NCBI RefSeq assembly: GCF_022374895.2 | Contig: NZ_CP092423.2 | Span: 4,526,001-4,590,000 of the forward strand | DNA length: 64,000 nt | Reading direction: 5' to 3' | From: Mycobacterium lentiflavum | GTDB taxonomy: Bacteria; Actinomycetota; Actinomycetes; Mycobacteriales; Mycobacteriaceae | Shown: positions 34,913 to 43,445 of the stretch, piece after piece | Layout: every line of letters begins with the position of its first letter | Numbering within the stretch: the stretch's first letter is position 1 | Position numbers and translations under genes: made by a program | Notes under the pieces: model-generated | What the model was told of the DNA's origin: nothing | Seen by the model: only the letters and a program-made list of their open reading frames with translations | Databases searched by the model: none

Positions 34913-35749
34913 ATGACCTCTGCCCGTGACACTCCCAAAGAGAAGGTCTCCCTCGGCGGCGTCTCTGAAACCGCGCTCCTGACGTTGAATGCGCGGGCGC
35001 AGGAAGCGCGGCGTGCCGATCCGCTGCTCGTCGACCCTATGGCGATAGCGCTGGCCGACTCGATCGATTACGACTTTGCCAAGTTCGGCCGGACTCGCCA
35101 GGACGTCGCGTTGCGCTCGCGGCTGTTCGACATCCAGGCCGCGTCGTATCTGGCAGCACACCCGACGGCCACCGTGGTGGCGCTGGCCGAGGGCCTGCAA
35201 ACCAGCTTCTGGCGATTGGATGCGACACTCCCGGACGCCCAATTCCGTTGGCTGTCAATCGATTTGCCAGAGATCATTGATATCCGGACGCGGCTGTTGC
35301 CGACCTCTCCGCGGATGTCGGTGTGCACCCGGTCGGCCCTGGACTACACCTGGATGGACTCGGTCGACGAAACAGACGGCGTGTTCATCACCGCCGAGGG
35401 TCTGCTGATGTATCTGCAACCGGAACAGGGCATGGAGCTGATTCGCCAGTGCGCCAGCAGGTTTCCCGGCGGCCGGATGATCTTCGACCTGCCGCCGGCC
35501 TGGGTCTCCCGGGTGAGCCGGCGCGGCGTGCGAACCTCGACGCGCTACAAGGGTCCGCCGATGCCGTTCACCCTGTCGGCTGCCCAGGCGGCCGACCTGG
35601 TGAACACCGTGCCGGGAGTCCGCGCGGCACAGGATTTGCGGCTGCCGCCCGGGCGAGGTCGCGCGTTCAACGCCGCCGTGCGGATGATCTATCGCGCGCG
35701 CATGTTCCAAGCGCTGCGGCCGTGCTTGACGCTGCTGGAATTCGGCTAG
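34913..35749 (+). CDS. omt: LCM/TcmP-type SAM-dependent O-methyltransferase (Rv1153c-like)
   Basis: A 278-residue methyltransferase of the leucine-carboxymethyltransferase-like family. It shows ARAQEARRADPLLVDPMAI near the N-terminus, VALAEGLQTSFWR at the SAM site, IDLPEIIDIR, and EGLLMYLQPEQ. Rv1153c is annotated omt. The substrate is unknown. Its TAG stop interlocks with that of the GntR gene in CTAG at 35746-35749. Confidence 0.87.
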   Translation: MTSARDTPKEKVSLGGVSETALLTLNARAQEARRADPLLVDPMAIALADSIDYDFAKFGRTRQDVALRSRLFDIQAASYLAAHPTATVVALAEGLQTSFWRLDATLPDAQFRWLSIDLPEIIDIRTRLLPTSPRMSVCTRSALDYTWMDSVDETDGVFITAEGLLMYLQPEQGMELIRQCASRFPGGRMIFDLPPAWVSRVSRRGVRTSTRYKGPPMPFTLSAAQAADLVNTVPGVRAAQDLRLPPGRGRAFNAAVRMIYRARMFQALRPCLTLLEFG

Positions 35750-36114
35750 CCCTCGTCGGGCACGGCCTCGAGGTAACGCAGCGCGTCGGCCTTGCCCAGC
35801 CCGAGTCCGCGAGCGACGTGGACGTACTCACGGGCCGCTGCCGCCATCGCCGCGTCGGTCGGGTCGTAGCGGGCGATGAAAGTGCCGAAGCGCCCACGAG
35901 TTTCGACAATCGCCGCTGTCTCCAGCTCGCGATAGGCGCGCGCGACCGTATTGACGGCCACGCCGAGTTGGCCGGCCAGCTCGCGCACGGTCGGCAAGCG
36001 GCTGCCGGGCGCCAAGGCGCCCTCCCGCACGCCATCGATGACCTGCGTCCGGAGTTGGTCGAACAGCGGCCGGCCGCCCTTGAGGTCGACCCGTAGCCAT
36101 TCGCCCAGCTCCAC
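35746..36114 (-). CDS. GntR-family regulator, YtrA-type short form (Rv1152-like)
   Basis: A 122-residue GntR protein with the winged helix at residues about 10-80 (LFDQLRTQVIDGV, LPTVRELAGQLGVAVNTVARAY, GTFIARY) and a short dimerisation tail, typical of the YtrA subfamily. GTG 36114 matches the roughly 121 residues of Rv1152. It is divergent from the sirtuin gene (39 bp), so self-control and control of cobB are likely. Confidence 0.88.
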   Translation of the reverse strand: MELGEWLRVDLKGGRPLFDQLRTQVIDGVREGALAPGSRLPTVRELAGQLGVAVNTVARAYRELETAAIVETRGRFGTFIARYDPTDAAMAAAAREYVHVARGLGLGKADALRYLEAVPDEG

Positions 36115-36153
36115 GTATCCAGTATTACCCCAACCACCGCTATGTTGGTGGCT

Positions 36154-36870
36154 ATGCGAGTGACGGTGCTCAGCGGCGCAGGGATCTCCGCGGAGAGCGG
36201 AGTGCCGACATTTCGCGACGACAAGAACGGATTGTGGGCCCGTTTCGACCCCTACGAGCTGTCCAGCACCCAGGGCTGGCTCAACAACCCCGAGCGGGTG
36301 TGGGGCTGGTATCTGTGGCGGCACTACCTGGTGGGCACCGTCGAACCCAACGACGGGCACCGGGCCATCGCCGCCTGGCAGGACTACGCCGAGGTCAGCG
36401 TCATCACCCAGAACGTCGACGACCTGCACGAGCGTGCCGGCAGCAATCCGGTCCACCACCTGCACGGCAGCCTCTTCGAATTCCGTTGCACGAGTTGCGA
36501 TCTGCCCTATCACGACACCCTGCCCGAGATGCCTGAACCGGCGCTCGAGGTGCAACCGCCGCTGTGCCCCCGGTGCGGCGGGCTGATCCGGCCCGACATC
36601 GTCTGGTTCGGCGAGCAGCTGCCCGAGGGCCCGTGGAGCCACGCCGTCGAGGCGACCCAGGCGGCCGACGTGATGGTGGTCGTCGGAACCTCGGCGATCG
36701 TCTACCCGGCCGCGGGCCTCGCCGATCTCGCGCTCTCGCGCGGCGTCACCGTGATCGAGGTCAACCCCGAGCCCACCCCGCTGTCGGGCAGTGTCACGCT
36801 CAGCATCCGCGAGTCGGCGAGTCAGGCACTGCCGGGGCTGCTGCAAAAGCTGCCGGCCCTGCTGAAGTAA
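36154..36870 (+). CDS. cobB: NAD-dependent protein deacylase (sirtuin)
   Basis: A 238-residue sirtuin matching Rv1151c. Motifs: SGAGISAESGVPTFRD, TQNVDDLHERAG, HHLHG with the catalytic histidine, two zinc Cys pairs (CTSC and CPRC), and GTSAIVYPAAG. The YLWR segment (Tyr-x-x-Arg) is the class III pattern found in enzymes with desuccinylase activity. ATG 36154 matches the known start; ATG 36142 would add four residues. Acts on acetyl-CoA synthetase and other proteins in relatives. Confidence 0.93.
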   Translation: MRVTVLSGAGISAESGVPTFRDDKNGLWARFDPYELSSTQGWLNNPERVWGWYLWRHYLVGTVEPNDGHRAIAAWQDYAEVSVITQNVDDLHERAGSNPVHHLHGSLFEFRCTSCDLPYHDTLPEMPEPALEVQPPLCPRCGGLIRPDIVWFGEQLPEGPWSHAVEATQAADVMVVVGTSAIVYPAAGLADLALSRGVTVIEVNPEPTPLSGSVTLSIRESASQALPGLLQKLPALLK

Positions 36871-37515
36871 CTAAGAGGGCCGGCGCGCTCGCCCCAGCAA
36901 CAACTCCGATACCGGCATCGGCGACCACGCGGGCAGCGTCCACTCCCGCCGGGAGGTGTCCACCTCGAACCCAGCGTCGACGATCGCGCGTTCGGTATTG
37001 CGATGGGTGTGGCAGTTACCCAGGAATCGCGGCCACACCGTCCGGTCGGCGAACCGCTGCAGCCGACCGCGCAGACCGGCGCTGGCGACGTGCTCGAGAT
37101 AGCGCAACTCCCCGCCCGGGCGCAGTAATTCGTACAGCCGCCGCAGCACCATCGCGGGATCGCGCACCGAGCACAGCACCAGCGAGCACACCACCGCGTC
37201 GAACGGCGCCCCGCCGCGGAACTCCTCCACGGTCTCGTTGGTCAGGACGACCGGAACGGACGCGGCCGCGGCGGCCGCCTGCGCACGGGCCGCCAGTCGC
37301 GGTTCGGGTTCCACGGCAACGACCTGCGCGACGGTCGCGGGGTAGTTGGGGAAGTTCGTTCCGATACCCGCACCGACTTCGAGCACCCGGCCCGACAGGC
37401 CCGCCAGGTTCTCCCGGCGCAGGGCCCGCACCGCCGCCGTCTCGTGAGCGGCGACGACCGGCCACACCCGGGCGAAGAACGGGTTCTCGAAAGTTGTTGT
37501 CGTTGCTGTTGTCAT
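36871..37515 (-). CDS. SAM-dependent methyltransferase (Rv1147-like)
   Basis: A 214-residue class I methyltransferase of the UbiE/phospholipid-methyltransferase type. Motif I is VLEVGAGIGTNFPNYP, motif II VAVEPEPR, and post-I FDAVVCSLVLCSV. ATG 37515 is the first methionine near the domain; the frame is open for 26 more codons. Its stop directly abuts the cobB stop (TAACTA). It is 106 bp downstream of mmpL13 and in the same orientation. Substrate unknown; a lipid is plausible. Confidence 0.83.
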   Translation of the reverse strand: MTTATTTTFENPFFARVWPVVAAHETAAVRALRRENLAGLSGRVLEVGAGIGTNFPNYPATVAQVVAVEPEPRLAARAQAAAAAASVPVVLTNETVEEFRGGAPFDAVVCSLVLCSVRDPAMVLRRLYELLRPGGELRYLEHVASAGLRGRLQRFADRTVWPRFLGNCHTHRNTERAIVDAGFEVDTSRREWTLPAWSPMPVSELLLGRARRPS

Positions 37516-37621
37516 CCCCCACCTATTCGATTCGGAACGGGCCTCAGCATAAGCCACCCGGCGCGCGCAACTGGCGATCCCCAGCTTGGCCATCGGCGCT
37601 GCCCCCCGGCATCAGCCAAGC

Positions 37622-39946
37622 TCAACCGAGCTTAGTCACCGGTTCGGCGACCGGATAGCCGTTGTGCTCGAGGGAGGTCGCCACCGGCTCGCTCGGTGCG
37701 GCCGGTTCGGCCGGACCCTCGCTGATGCCGAACCGCTCGTGCAGCCGCATCAACGGCTTGGGTGCCCACCAGTTCCACCGGCCCATCACGTGCATGAACG
37801 CCGGCACCAGGACCATCCGCACCAGGGTCGCATCGACGAACACGGCCAGGGTCAGGCCCAGACCGAACATCCGCATGAACGACACGTGCGCGGCGATCAG
37901 CGCGGCGAACGACATCGACATCACCAGCGCGGCCGCGGTGATCACCCGGCCGGTGCGCGCGACGCCGTGCGCCACCGCCTCGTCGTTGGCGGCGTGCGCC
38001 TCTTTGGCCGTCGACGCCATTGGCCGGTACTGCAGCCAGTACTCGCGGATCCGCGAGATCAGGAACACCTCGTAGTCCATCGACAATCCGAACGCGATGC
38101 AGAACAACAACACCGGCATGTTCGCCACCAGCGTGCCGCTCGGCGTCGTTCCCAGCGCGCCGAGATGGCCGTCTTGGAAAATCCACACCAGCGCGCCGAA
38201 CGCCGCGGTCAGCGACAGCACATTGCACATCAGCGCCTTCACCGGCATCACCACGCTGCCGGTGAGCAGGAACAGCAAGATAAAGGTGACCGCGGCCATC
38301 ACGCCCAGCACCATCGGCAGGCGATCCGTCACCGCGGCGACGCTGTCGCGGTTGACCTGCGCCACGCCGGCCATCTCGACGGAACGGCCGGCGGGTCCGG
38401 GTACCTGATGCAACCGGTCGAGCTGGGTGTCGTTCGCTTGCGAGAACAGCGGTGCCGTGCTGCTGACGGTCAGGAAAGCGCTGCCGTCGACCAGCCCGGT
38501 GGCCCCCGCCGGTGGCCCCACCTGATTTCCGCCGACGAACGTTGCGCTCGGTGCCGATACCGCCGACACGTCCGAGACCCGCGACAACGCCGCGGCGTAG
38601 GCGTCAAGATCCGCCGGGCTCACACCGCGCGCATCGGGGATCACGACGGGCACCACCGTCGCGGAGTCGTGGGCGAAACCGGCGCGCAATCGGTCACCGA
38701 CCTGATGCGACGACGTCGCAGGGGGCAACACCCGATCGTCCGGGAAACCCCACTTCACCGAGAGGAACGGAAGTCCCAGCAGTAGCAGCAGGGCGACGAC
38801 GACCAGACCGACCGGCAGCCAGCGGCGCATCACGAACTTGCTCGACCGATACCAGAAAAGCAGCTCGACCGGCTTGTGCACGGCGTCGGGGCGGCCCAGC
38901 ATCCGCCGTACCAGCCGGCGCACGTCCAGGGAATCCAGCCGGGGACCCAACAGCACGATCGCGGCCGGGGTGATCACGATGGACGCGGTCGCGACGAAGG
39001 CCACCGTGGCGACACCGGCGTAGGCAAACGACTTCAGGAAGTACATCGGGAACAGTGCCGTCGCCGACATCGACAAGGCGACGGTGACCGCCGAGAACAG
39101 CACGGTGCGACCGGAGGTGGCCATGGTCCGGATCAGTGCCTCGTCTCGGTCACCGCCCTCGGCCAACTCGTCGCGATAGCGGCTGACGATCAGCAGCGTG
39201 TAATCGATGGCCAACGCCAGGCCGAGTGCGGTGCTCAAGTTCAGCGCGAAGATCGACACCTCGGTGGTGAAGGTGACGAGCCGCAACACCGTCATCGAGC
39301 CGACGACGGCCAGCGCGCCCAGCGCCATCGGCAGCGCCGCCGCCAGCAGCCCACCGAACACCCAGACCAGCACCAGGAAGCTGAGCGGGATCGCGATGAT
39401 CTCCATCATCAAGAGGTCTTCTTGGTTCTGCGTGTTGATCTGGGCGTATTGCATAGCAGAGCCGCCGGCGCGGACGGTGACGCCGTCACGGTCGTGGACG
39501 AATTGTTCGGACAGGGTTTGGGCGTTTTTTTGCGCGTCGTTTTCGCCGCCCTTGAGGTTGACCACGATCAACCCCGACTTGTCGTCCTTGCTCAGCAGGT
39601 CGGCGGCGGCTTGCGGCGGCGCGGTCCACGGGGAGGTCGCGTTGTAGACCAGCGGCGAGCGCTGCAGCTGGTTGACGAGATCGGTGCCCGCCGTGCGGGC
39701 CTGGTCGCTATTGGCGCCCGCGGGGGCGGTGACCAGGATCAGCATCTGCTGACCGCTCTGCCCGAACTTGTCGCCCAACACCTTGATGGTCCGCGCCGAC
39801 TCGGAGTTCGGGTCCTGAAAACCGCCCGGAGCCAAGCTCTTGGCGACCGGCAAGCCGAAGACCGCTGCGGCGATGAACACCAGCACCCCGACCGCGATGA
39901 TCCGGCGCGGCGCGGCGATGGCCAGCCGAGCGATCCTTGGCAGCAT
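37622..39946 (-). CDS. mmpL13: RND-type lipid transporter MmpL13, intact
   Basis: A 774-residue MmpL transporter with 12 predicted helices and two periplasmic domains. Helix 4 carries LAIDYTLLIVSRYR and helix 10 GLSMDYEVFLISRIREYW, the Asp-Tyr proton-relay pairs of MmpL proteins. In H37Rv the gene is split into mmpL13a (Rv1145) and mmpL13b (Rv1146), about 303 and 470 residues, whose sum equals this single ORF; no stop or frameshift is seen here. ATG 39946 starts MLPRIARLAIAAPRR, as expected. The cargo is unknown. Confidence 0.92.
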   Translation of the reverse strand: MLPRIARLAIAAPRRIIAVGVLVFIAAAVFGLPVAKSLAPGGFQDPNSESARTIKVLGDKFGQSGQQMLILVTAPAGANSDQARTAGTDLVNQLQRSPLVYNATSPWTAPPQAAADLLSKDDKSGLIVVNLKGGENDAQKNAQTLSEQFVHDRDGVTVRAGGSAMQYAQINTQNQEDLLMMEIIAIPLSFLVLVWVFGGLLAAALPMALGALAVVGSMTVLRLVTFTTEVSIFALNLSTALGLALAIDYTLLIVSRYRDELAEGGDRDEALIRTMATSGRTVLFSAVTVALSMSATALFPMYFLKSFAYAGVATVAFVATASIVITPAAIVLLGPRLDSLDVRRLVRRMLGRPDAVHKPVELLFWYRSSKFVMRRWLPVGLVVVALLLLLGLPFLSVKWGFPDDRVLPPATSSHQVGDRLRAGFAHDSATVVPVVIPDARGVSPADLDAYAAALSRVSDVSAVSAPSATFVGGNQVGPPAGATGLVDGSAFLTVSSTAPLFSQANDTQLDRLHQVPGPAGRSVEMAGVAQVNRDSVAAVTDRLPMVLGVMAAVTFILLFLLTGSVVMPVKALMCNVLSLTAAFGALVWIFQDGHLGALGTTPSGTLVANMPVLLFCIAFGLSMDYEVFLISRIREYWLQYRPMASTAKEAHAANDEAVAHGVARTGRVITAAALVMSMSFAALIAAHVSFMRMFGLGLTLAVFVDATLVRMVLVPAFMHVMGRWNWWAPKPLMRLHERFGISEGPAEPAAPSEPVATSLEHNGYPVAEPVTKLG

Positions 39947-40224
39947 CGATGCTTCCTCCCCCGGTGGCATCCCGCAGGGCGCACACCATATTCGCGAAAA
40001 CCTAGCCGCGGTAAGAGACAGGTGTCAAACAACTCCTTAACGAGCTACGGGGTACGAGCGCGATTGGTTCGATGCGGTTTCAAACCCGCGAACAGTAAGA
40101 GTCCGGCTAGAAAAATGGGGGCTAATTAAGCCGCTCACGGGCCGAATCCGCCTCTAGACCGCCGACAACCCTACTGGCGAGTAAATTGCCACCATTTTCC
40201 GAATCGTGACTCAAAGATTCCTTA

Positions 40225-40380
40225 ATGGTTGCTCTTAGGCTCAGTGTCATGTGGATCGACGAAGCAAGCGCGGACGTCATCAAGGTTGACTTCGAGGCTC
40301 TCTACCACGGCGACGTGTTGGTGGAAGGCGAGACCTCCGAGCAGTTTGACGACTGGCAACCGCTCCCCAACGCGAGCTGA
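40225..40380 (+). CDS. Small acidic protein, 43-51 residues
   Basis: An ORF with ATG candidates at 40225 and 40249; the latter opens MWIDEASADVIKVDFEALYH and the protein ends DDWQPLPNAS. It is strongly acidic, without signal peptide, membrane segment or cysteine. It is followed after 5 bp by a 22-codon ORF and then a perfect intrinsic terminator, which supports a dedicated short transcript. No homologue recognised. Confidence 0.5.
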   Translation: MVALRLSVMWIDEASADVIKVDFEALYHGDVLVEGETSEQFDDWQPLPNAS

Positions 40381-40385
40381 CCATC

Positions 40386-40454
40386 ATGAGCTTGCTGGCA
40401 CGGCTACTCATGGCCGAACCCTCGGTCTCTCGTTGGTTCCGTCGATCCCACTGA
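40386..40454 (+). CDS. 22-residue peptide ORF before terminator
   Basis: ATG 40386 opens MSLLARLLMAEPSVSRWFRR and the ORF ends SH. It is basic and amphipathic. It lies 5 bp after the acidic ORF and 13 bp before the terminator stem. Could be a real peptide or only the 3' part of a small RNA. Confidence 0.35.
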   Translation: MSLLARLLMAEPSVSRWFRRSH

Positions 40455-40467
40455 TCACTTTGCTAAC

Positions 40468-40495
40468 AAAAACCCCCGCCGTGGCGGGGGTTTTT
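40468..40495. terminator. Perfect intrinsic terminator, bidirectional
   Basis: AAAAACCCCCGCC (40468-40480) pairs perfectly with GGCGGGGGTTTTT (40483-40495) around a GT centre. A T-tract follows the GC stem, and by symmetry also on the other strand. It ends the small-ORF transcript and may also stop antisense readthrough past the SDR gene. Confidence 0.92.
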
Positions 40496-40508
40496 GCGTA
40501 TGCGCCTC

Positions 40509-40536
40509 AAAAGCCTTTAAAAGCCTTTAAAAGCCT
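40509..40536. repeat. 10-bp tandem repeat at the 3' end of the SDR gene
   Basis: AAAAGCCTTT at 40509-40518 and 40519-40528, plus AAAAGCCT at 40529-40536. The SDR stop codon overlaps the last unit. Confidence 0.8.
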
Positions 40537-41300
40537 CAGCGCGGCGCCATCCGGATGGCGCCGTCGAGGCGGATGACCTCACCGTTGAGCATCGGGTTCT
40601 CCACGATGTGCACCGCCAGCGCGCCGTACTCGTCCGGGTCACCCAACCGCGCCGGGTGCGGCACCTGCTTGCCCAGCGACTTCTGCGCCTCCTCGGGCAG
40701 CGAACCCAGCAGCGGCGTCTTGAACAATCCCGGCGCGATCGTCATCACGCGGATGAGCTCGCGCGACAGGTCGCGGGCGATGGGCAGCGTCATGCCGACC
40801 ACGCCGCCCTTGGACGCCGAGTAGGCGGCCTGGCCGATCTGGCCGTCGAAGGCGGCGACCGAGGCGGTGTTGATGATGACGCCGCGTTCGGGGCTTGTTT
40901 CGGGACCGAGCGGTTCGGTCTTGGCGATGCGCTCGGCGGCCAGCCGCAGCACGTTGAAGGTGCCGATCAAGTTGACCTCGACGACCTTCTTGAAGCCCTG
41001 CAGCGGGAACGGCCCGTCCTTGCCCAGCGTCTTGATCGCGTTGCCGATGCCCGCACAGTTGACGTTGATCCGCAGCGGGCCCAGCGACTCGGCGACGTCG
41101 AGCGCCTTGCTCACGCCCTCCTCATCGGTGACGTCGGTCGCGACGAACTTCGCGCGGTCGCCGAGTTCGGCCACGACCTCCGCACCCTTGAGGTCGATCA
41201 CGACCACCTGCGCGCCGGCATCCAGCAGCCGCTTGGTGGTGGCCAGGCCCAGACCTGAGGCTCCTCCGGTGACGACGGCGACGGCGTCCTTGATCTCCAT
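40536..41300 (-). CDS. HSD10-like short-chain dehydrogenase, 3-hydroxyacyl-CoA type (Rv1144-like)
   Basis: A 254-residue classical SDR similar to type-2 3-hydroxyacyl-CoA dehydrogenase. It shows the TGGASGLGLATTKRL nucleotide motif (residues about 11-25), NCAGI, the catalytic serine in NTASVAAF, and YSASK with Tyr and Lys. Located after mcr, as Rv1144 after Rv1143, so it probably oxidises branched 3-hydroxyacyl-CoAs made from Mcr products. A 20-bp palindrome lies just before its ATG. Confidence 0.88.
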   Translation of the reverse strand: MEIKDAVAVVTGGASGLGLATTKRLLDAGAQVVVIDLKGAEVVAELGDRAKFVATDVTDEEGVSKALDVAESLGPLRINVNCAGIGNAIKTLGKDGPFPLQGFKKVVEVNLIGTFNVLRLAAERIAKTEPLGPETSPERGVIINTASVAAFDGQIGQAAYSASKGGVVGMTLPIARDLSRELIRVMTIAPGLFKTPLLGSLPEEAQKSLGKQVPHPARLGDPDEYGALAVHIVENPMLNGEVIRLDGAIRMAPR

Positions 41301-41321
41301 GCGAGTCCTTTCGTGATCCTG

Positions 41322-41341
41322 CCGACCAACTTGTTGGTCGG
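41322..41341. promoter_or_regulatory. 20-bp palindromic operator between mcr and SDR
   Basis: CCGACCAAC and GTTGGTCGG are perfectly complementary around a TT centre. The site lies 22 bp before the SDR ATG and just after the mcr stop. It looks like a TetR-type operator (ACCAAC..GTTGGT). Confidence 0.6.
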
Positions 41342-41344
41342 GGA

Positions 41345-42448
41345 CTATACCCAGTCGTTGAGGATGTCCTCGACGTCGGTCACCGGCGCCGCGGGACGCG
41401 GCGTCTCCGGCGGGGTGCGAGAGAACCGCGGCGCCGGCAGCGGCTGCAGACCACCGTCGACTTCGTAGAAGGTGTTGCGCTCGGTGATGTGCGGCTCGGT
41501 CTGCACCTCGCCGAACGCCAGGATCGGCGTCACGCACGCGTCCGAGTCGGCGAACACCTTGGCCCAGTGGTCGCGGTCCTGGCTGGCGAACTTTTCGGTC
41601 AGGATCGCCCGCAGTTCGGGCCAGCGCCCGACGTCGTTCTGCCCGGGGATGTCGGCGCCGTCGAGGCCCAGGCCGGTCAGCATGGCGGCGTAGAACTGCG
41701 GCTCGATGGCGCCGACCGCCACGTAGCGGCCGTCGGCGCAGGTATAGGTGTCGTAATAGGGCGCGCCGCCGTCCAGCAGGTTGGTGCCGCGCGCGTCGGT
41801 CCACATCCCGGCGGCGCGCATCTGCCACATCATCTGGACCAGCACGCTGGAGCCGTCCACCATCGCGGCATCGACGACCTGTCCCTTGCCGGAACTCTGC
41901 CGCTCCCAGAGCGCGGACAGGATGCCGAGCAACAGGAACATCGAACCGCCGCCGAAGTCACCGACGAGGTTGAGCGGCGGCACCGGCCGCTCGTTGACCC
42001 GGCCGATCGAGTGCAAGATGCCGTTCAGCGAGATGTAGTTGATGTCATGACCGGCCTGCTGGCTGCGCGGGCCGGTCTGGCCCCAGCCGGTCATCCGCGC
42101 GTAGACCAGCCGCTCGTTGACCTTGGCGCAGTCCTCGGGTCCCAGCCCGAGCCGCTCGGTGACGCCCGGGCGGTACCCCTCGATCAGCACGTCGGCCTTG
42201 GCGATCAGCCGCAGGACGGTTGCGCGACCCTCGTCGGACTTGAGGTCGGCGGTCACCACCCGACGGTTGCGCATCATGGCGTCCTTCGCGACGCCACCGG
42301 AGCCCCCGGGGGTTTTAGACGGGCGATCGATGCGCACCACGTCGGCGCCCAGATCTCCCAGAATCATCGCGGCGTGGGGGCCCGGCCCGATGCCGGCCAG
42401 CTCCACCACCCTGAGTCCGTTAAGGGGCCCACCCAGCGGTCCCGCCAT
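41345..42448 (-). CDS. mcr: Alpha-methylacyl-CoA racemase
   Basis: Converts (R)- to (S)-2-methylacyl-CoA so that branched lipids and sterol side chains can enter beta-oxidation. The 367-residue class III CoA-transferase-fold protein agrees with Rv1143 (MCR). The catalytic His lies in QQAGHDINYISLNG, Asp in LVGDFGGGSM and Glu in VGAIEPQFYAAM. ATG 42448 is divergent from the crotonase gene at 42558 across 109 bp. Confidence 0.94.
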   Translation of the reverse strand: MAGPLGGPLNGLRVVELAGIGPGPHAAMILGDLGADVVRIDRPSKTPGGSGGVAKDAMMRNRRVVTADLKSDEGRATVLRLIAKADVLIEGYRPGVTERLGLGPEDCAKVNERLVYARMTGWGQTGPRSQQAGHDINYISLNGILHSIGRVNERPVPPLNLVGDFGGGSMFLLLGILSALWERQSSGKGQVVDAAMVDGSSVLVQMMWQMRAAGMWTDARGTNLLDGGAPYYDTYTCADGRYVAVGAIEPQFYAAMLTGLGLDGADIPGQNDVGRWPELRAILTEKFASQDRDHWAKVFADSDACVTPILAFGEVQTEPHITERNTFYEVDGGLQPLPAPRFSRTPPETPRPAAPVTDVEDILNDWV

Positions 42449-42557
42449 GGTCCACCGACCTTTCGTCTGCTCTGACTCAACCCGGTCGTTGGCATCTTCG
42501 CAGCCGCGCCCGACGGCCGCGCACCCCGGTCGCTTGCACTGTCGTTATCGTGAGCCC

Positions 42558-43370
42558 ATGTCTGAATCCGTGCTCGATAAGCGGTCGTCCGTCGAAGGCC
42601 TTGCCGTCGCCTTGTCCGACGGCGTGCTGTCGGTGACCATCGACCGGCCCGACAGCCTCAACTCGCTGACGACTGCGGTGATCTCCGGGCTTGCCGACAC
42701 CATGGAACACGCGGCGACCGACCCGCAGGTCAAGGTGGTTCGGCTGGGCGGTGCGGGTCGCGGCTTCTGCTCTGGAGCAGGCATCAGCGCCGACGACATG
42801 TCCGGCAGCGGCGGTGTTCCGCCGGACGAGATCATCGTGGAAGTCAACCGGCTGATCCGGGCCATCACCGCGCTGCCGCACCCGGTGGTCGCCGTCGTGC
42901 AGGGGCCCGCCGCGGGCGTCGGTGTCTCCATCGCTCTGGCGTGCGACATCGTATTGGCTTCTGACAAAGCATTTTTCATGCTGGCGTTCACCAAGATCGG
43001 GCTGATGCCCGACGGCGGGGCGTCGGCATTGGTTGCCGCGGCGATCGGCCGGATTCGCGCGATGCGGATGGCTCTGCTGGCCGAGCGGTTGCCGGCCACC
43101 GAGGCGTTCGCCGCGGGCCTGGTCAGCGCGGTCTATCCGGCCGAGGACTTCGACGCCGAAGTGGACAGGGTGATTGCGACGTTGCTGGGCGGGCCGGTGG
43201 TGGCGTATGCGAAGACCAAGGATTCGATCAACGCGGCCACGCTGACCGAGCTGGATGCCGCGCTCGAGCGTGAGTACCGCGGACAGGCGATCTTGCTGCG
43301 GTCGGCCGACTTACGCGAGGGTGCAACGGCGTTCCAAGAGCGCCGCACACCGAACTTCACCGACCGCTAG
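42558..43370 (+). CDS. Enoyl-CoA hydratase/isomerase family protein (EchA10/EchA11-like)
   Basis: A 270-residue crotonase. The oxyanion motifs are GRGFCSGAGIS and VVAVVQGPAAGVGVSIALACD; the position that is Glu in hydratases (after the GLMPDGG segment) reads FTKIGLMPDGGASALV, so one catalytic Glu is missing and an isomerase or other reaction is possible. H37Rv has two tandem paralogues here (Rv1141c, Rv1142c); this window has one. It is divergent from mcr. Confidence 0.85.
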   Translation: MSESVLDKRSSVEGLAVALSDGVLSVTIDRPDSLNSLTTAVISGLADTMEHAATDPQVKVVRLGGAGRGFCSGAGISADDMSGSGGVPPDEIIVEVNRLIRAITALPHPVVAVVQGPAAGVGVSIALACDIVLASDKAFFMLAFTKIGLMPDGGASALVAAAIGRIRAMRMALLAERLPATEAFAAGLVSAVYPAEDFDAEVDRVIATLLGGPVVAYAKTKDSINAATLTELDAALEREYRGQAILLRSADLREGATAFQERRTPNFTDR

Positions 43371-43445
43371 CACGGTTATCGGCCGGCGAAGCGGAAATCC
43401 TTGCTTGCGTCAGTTCCGAATGACTGACATCTGGGAAGGGGAACA

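Noticed and set aside
37586..38785. 399-codon plus-strand ORF
   Set aside because: Antisense shadow of mmpL13; no domain recognised.
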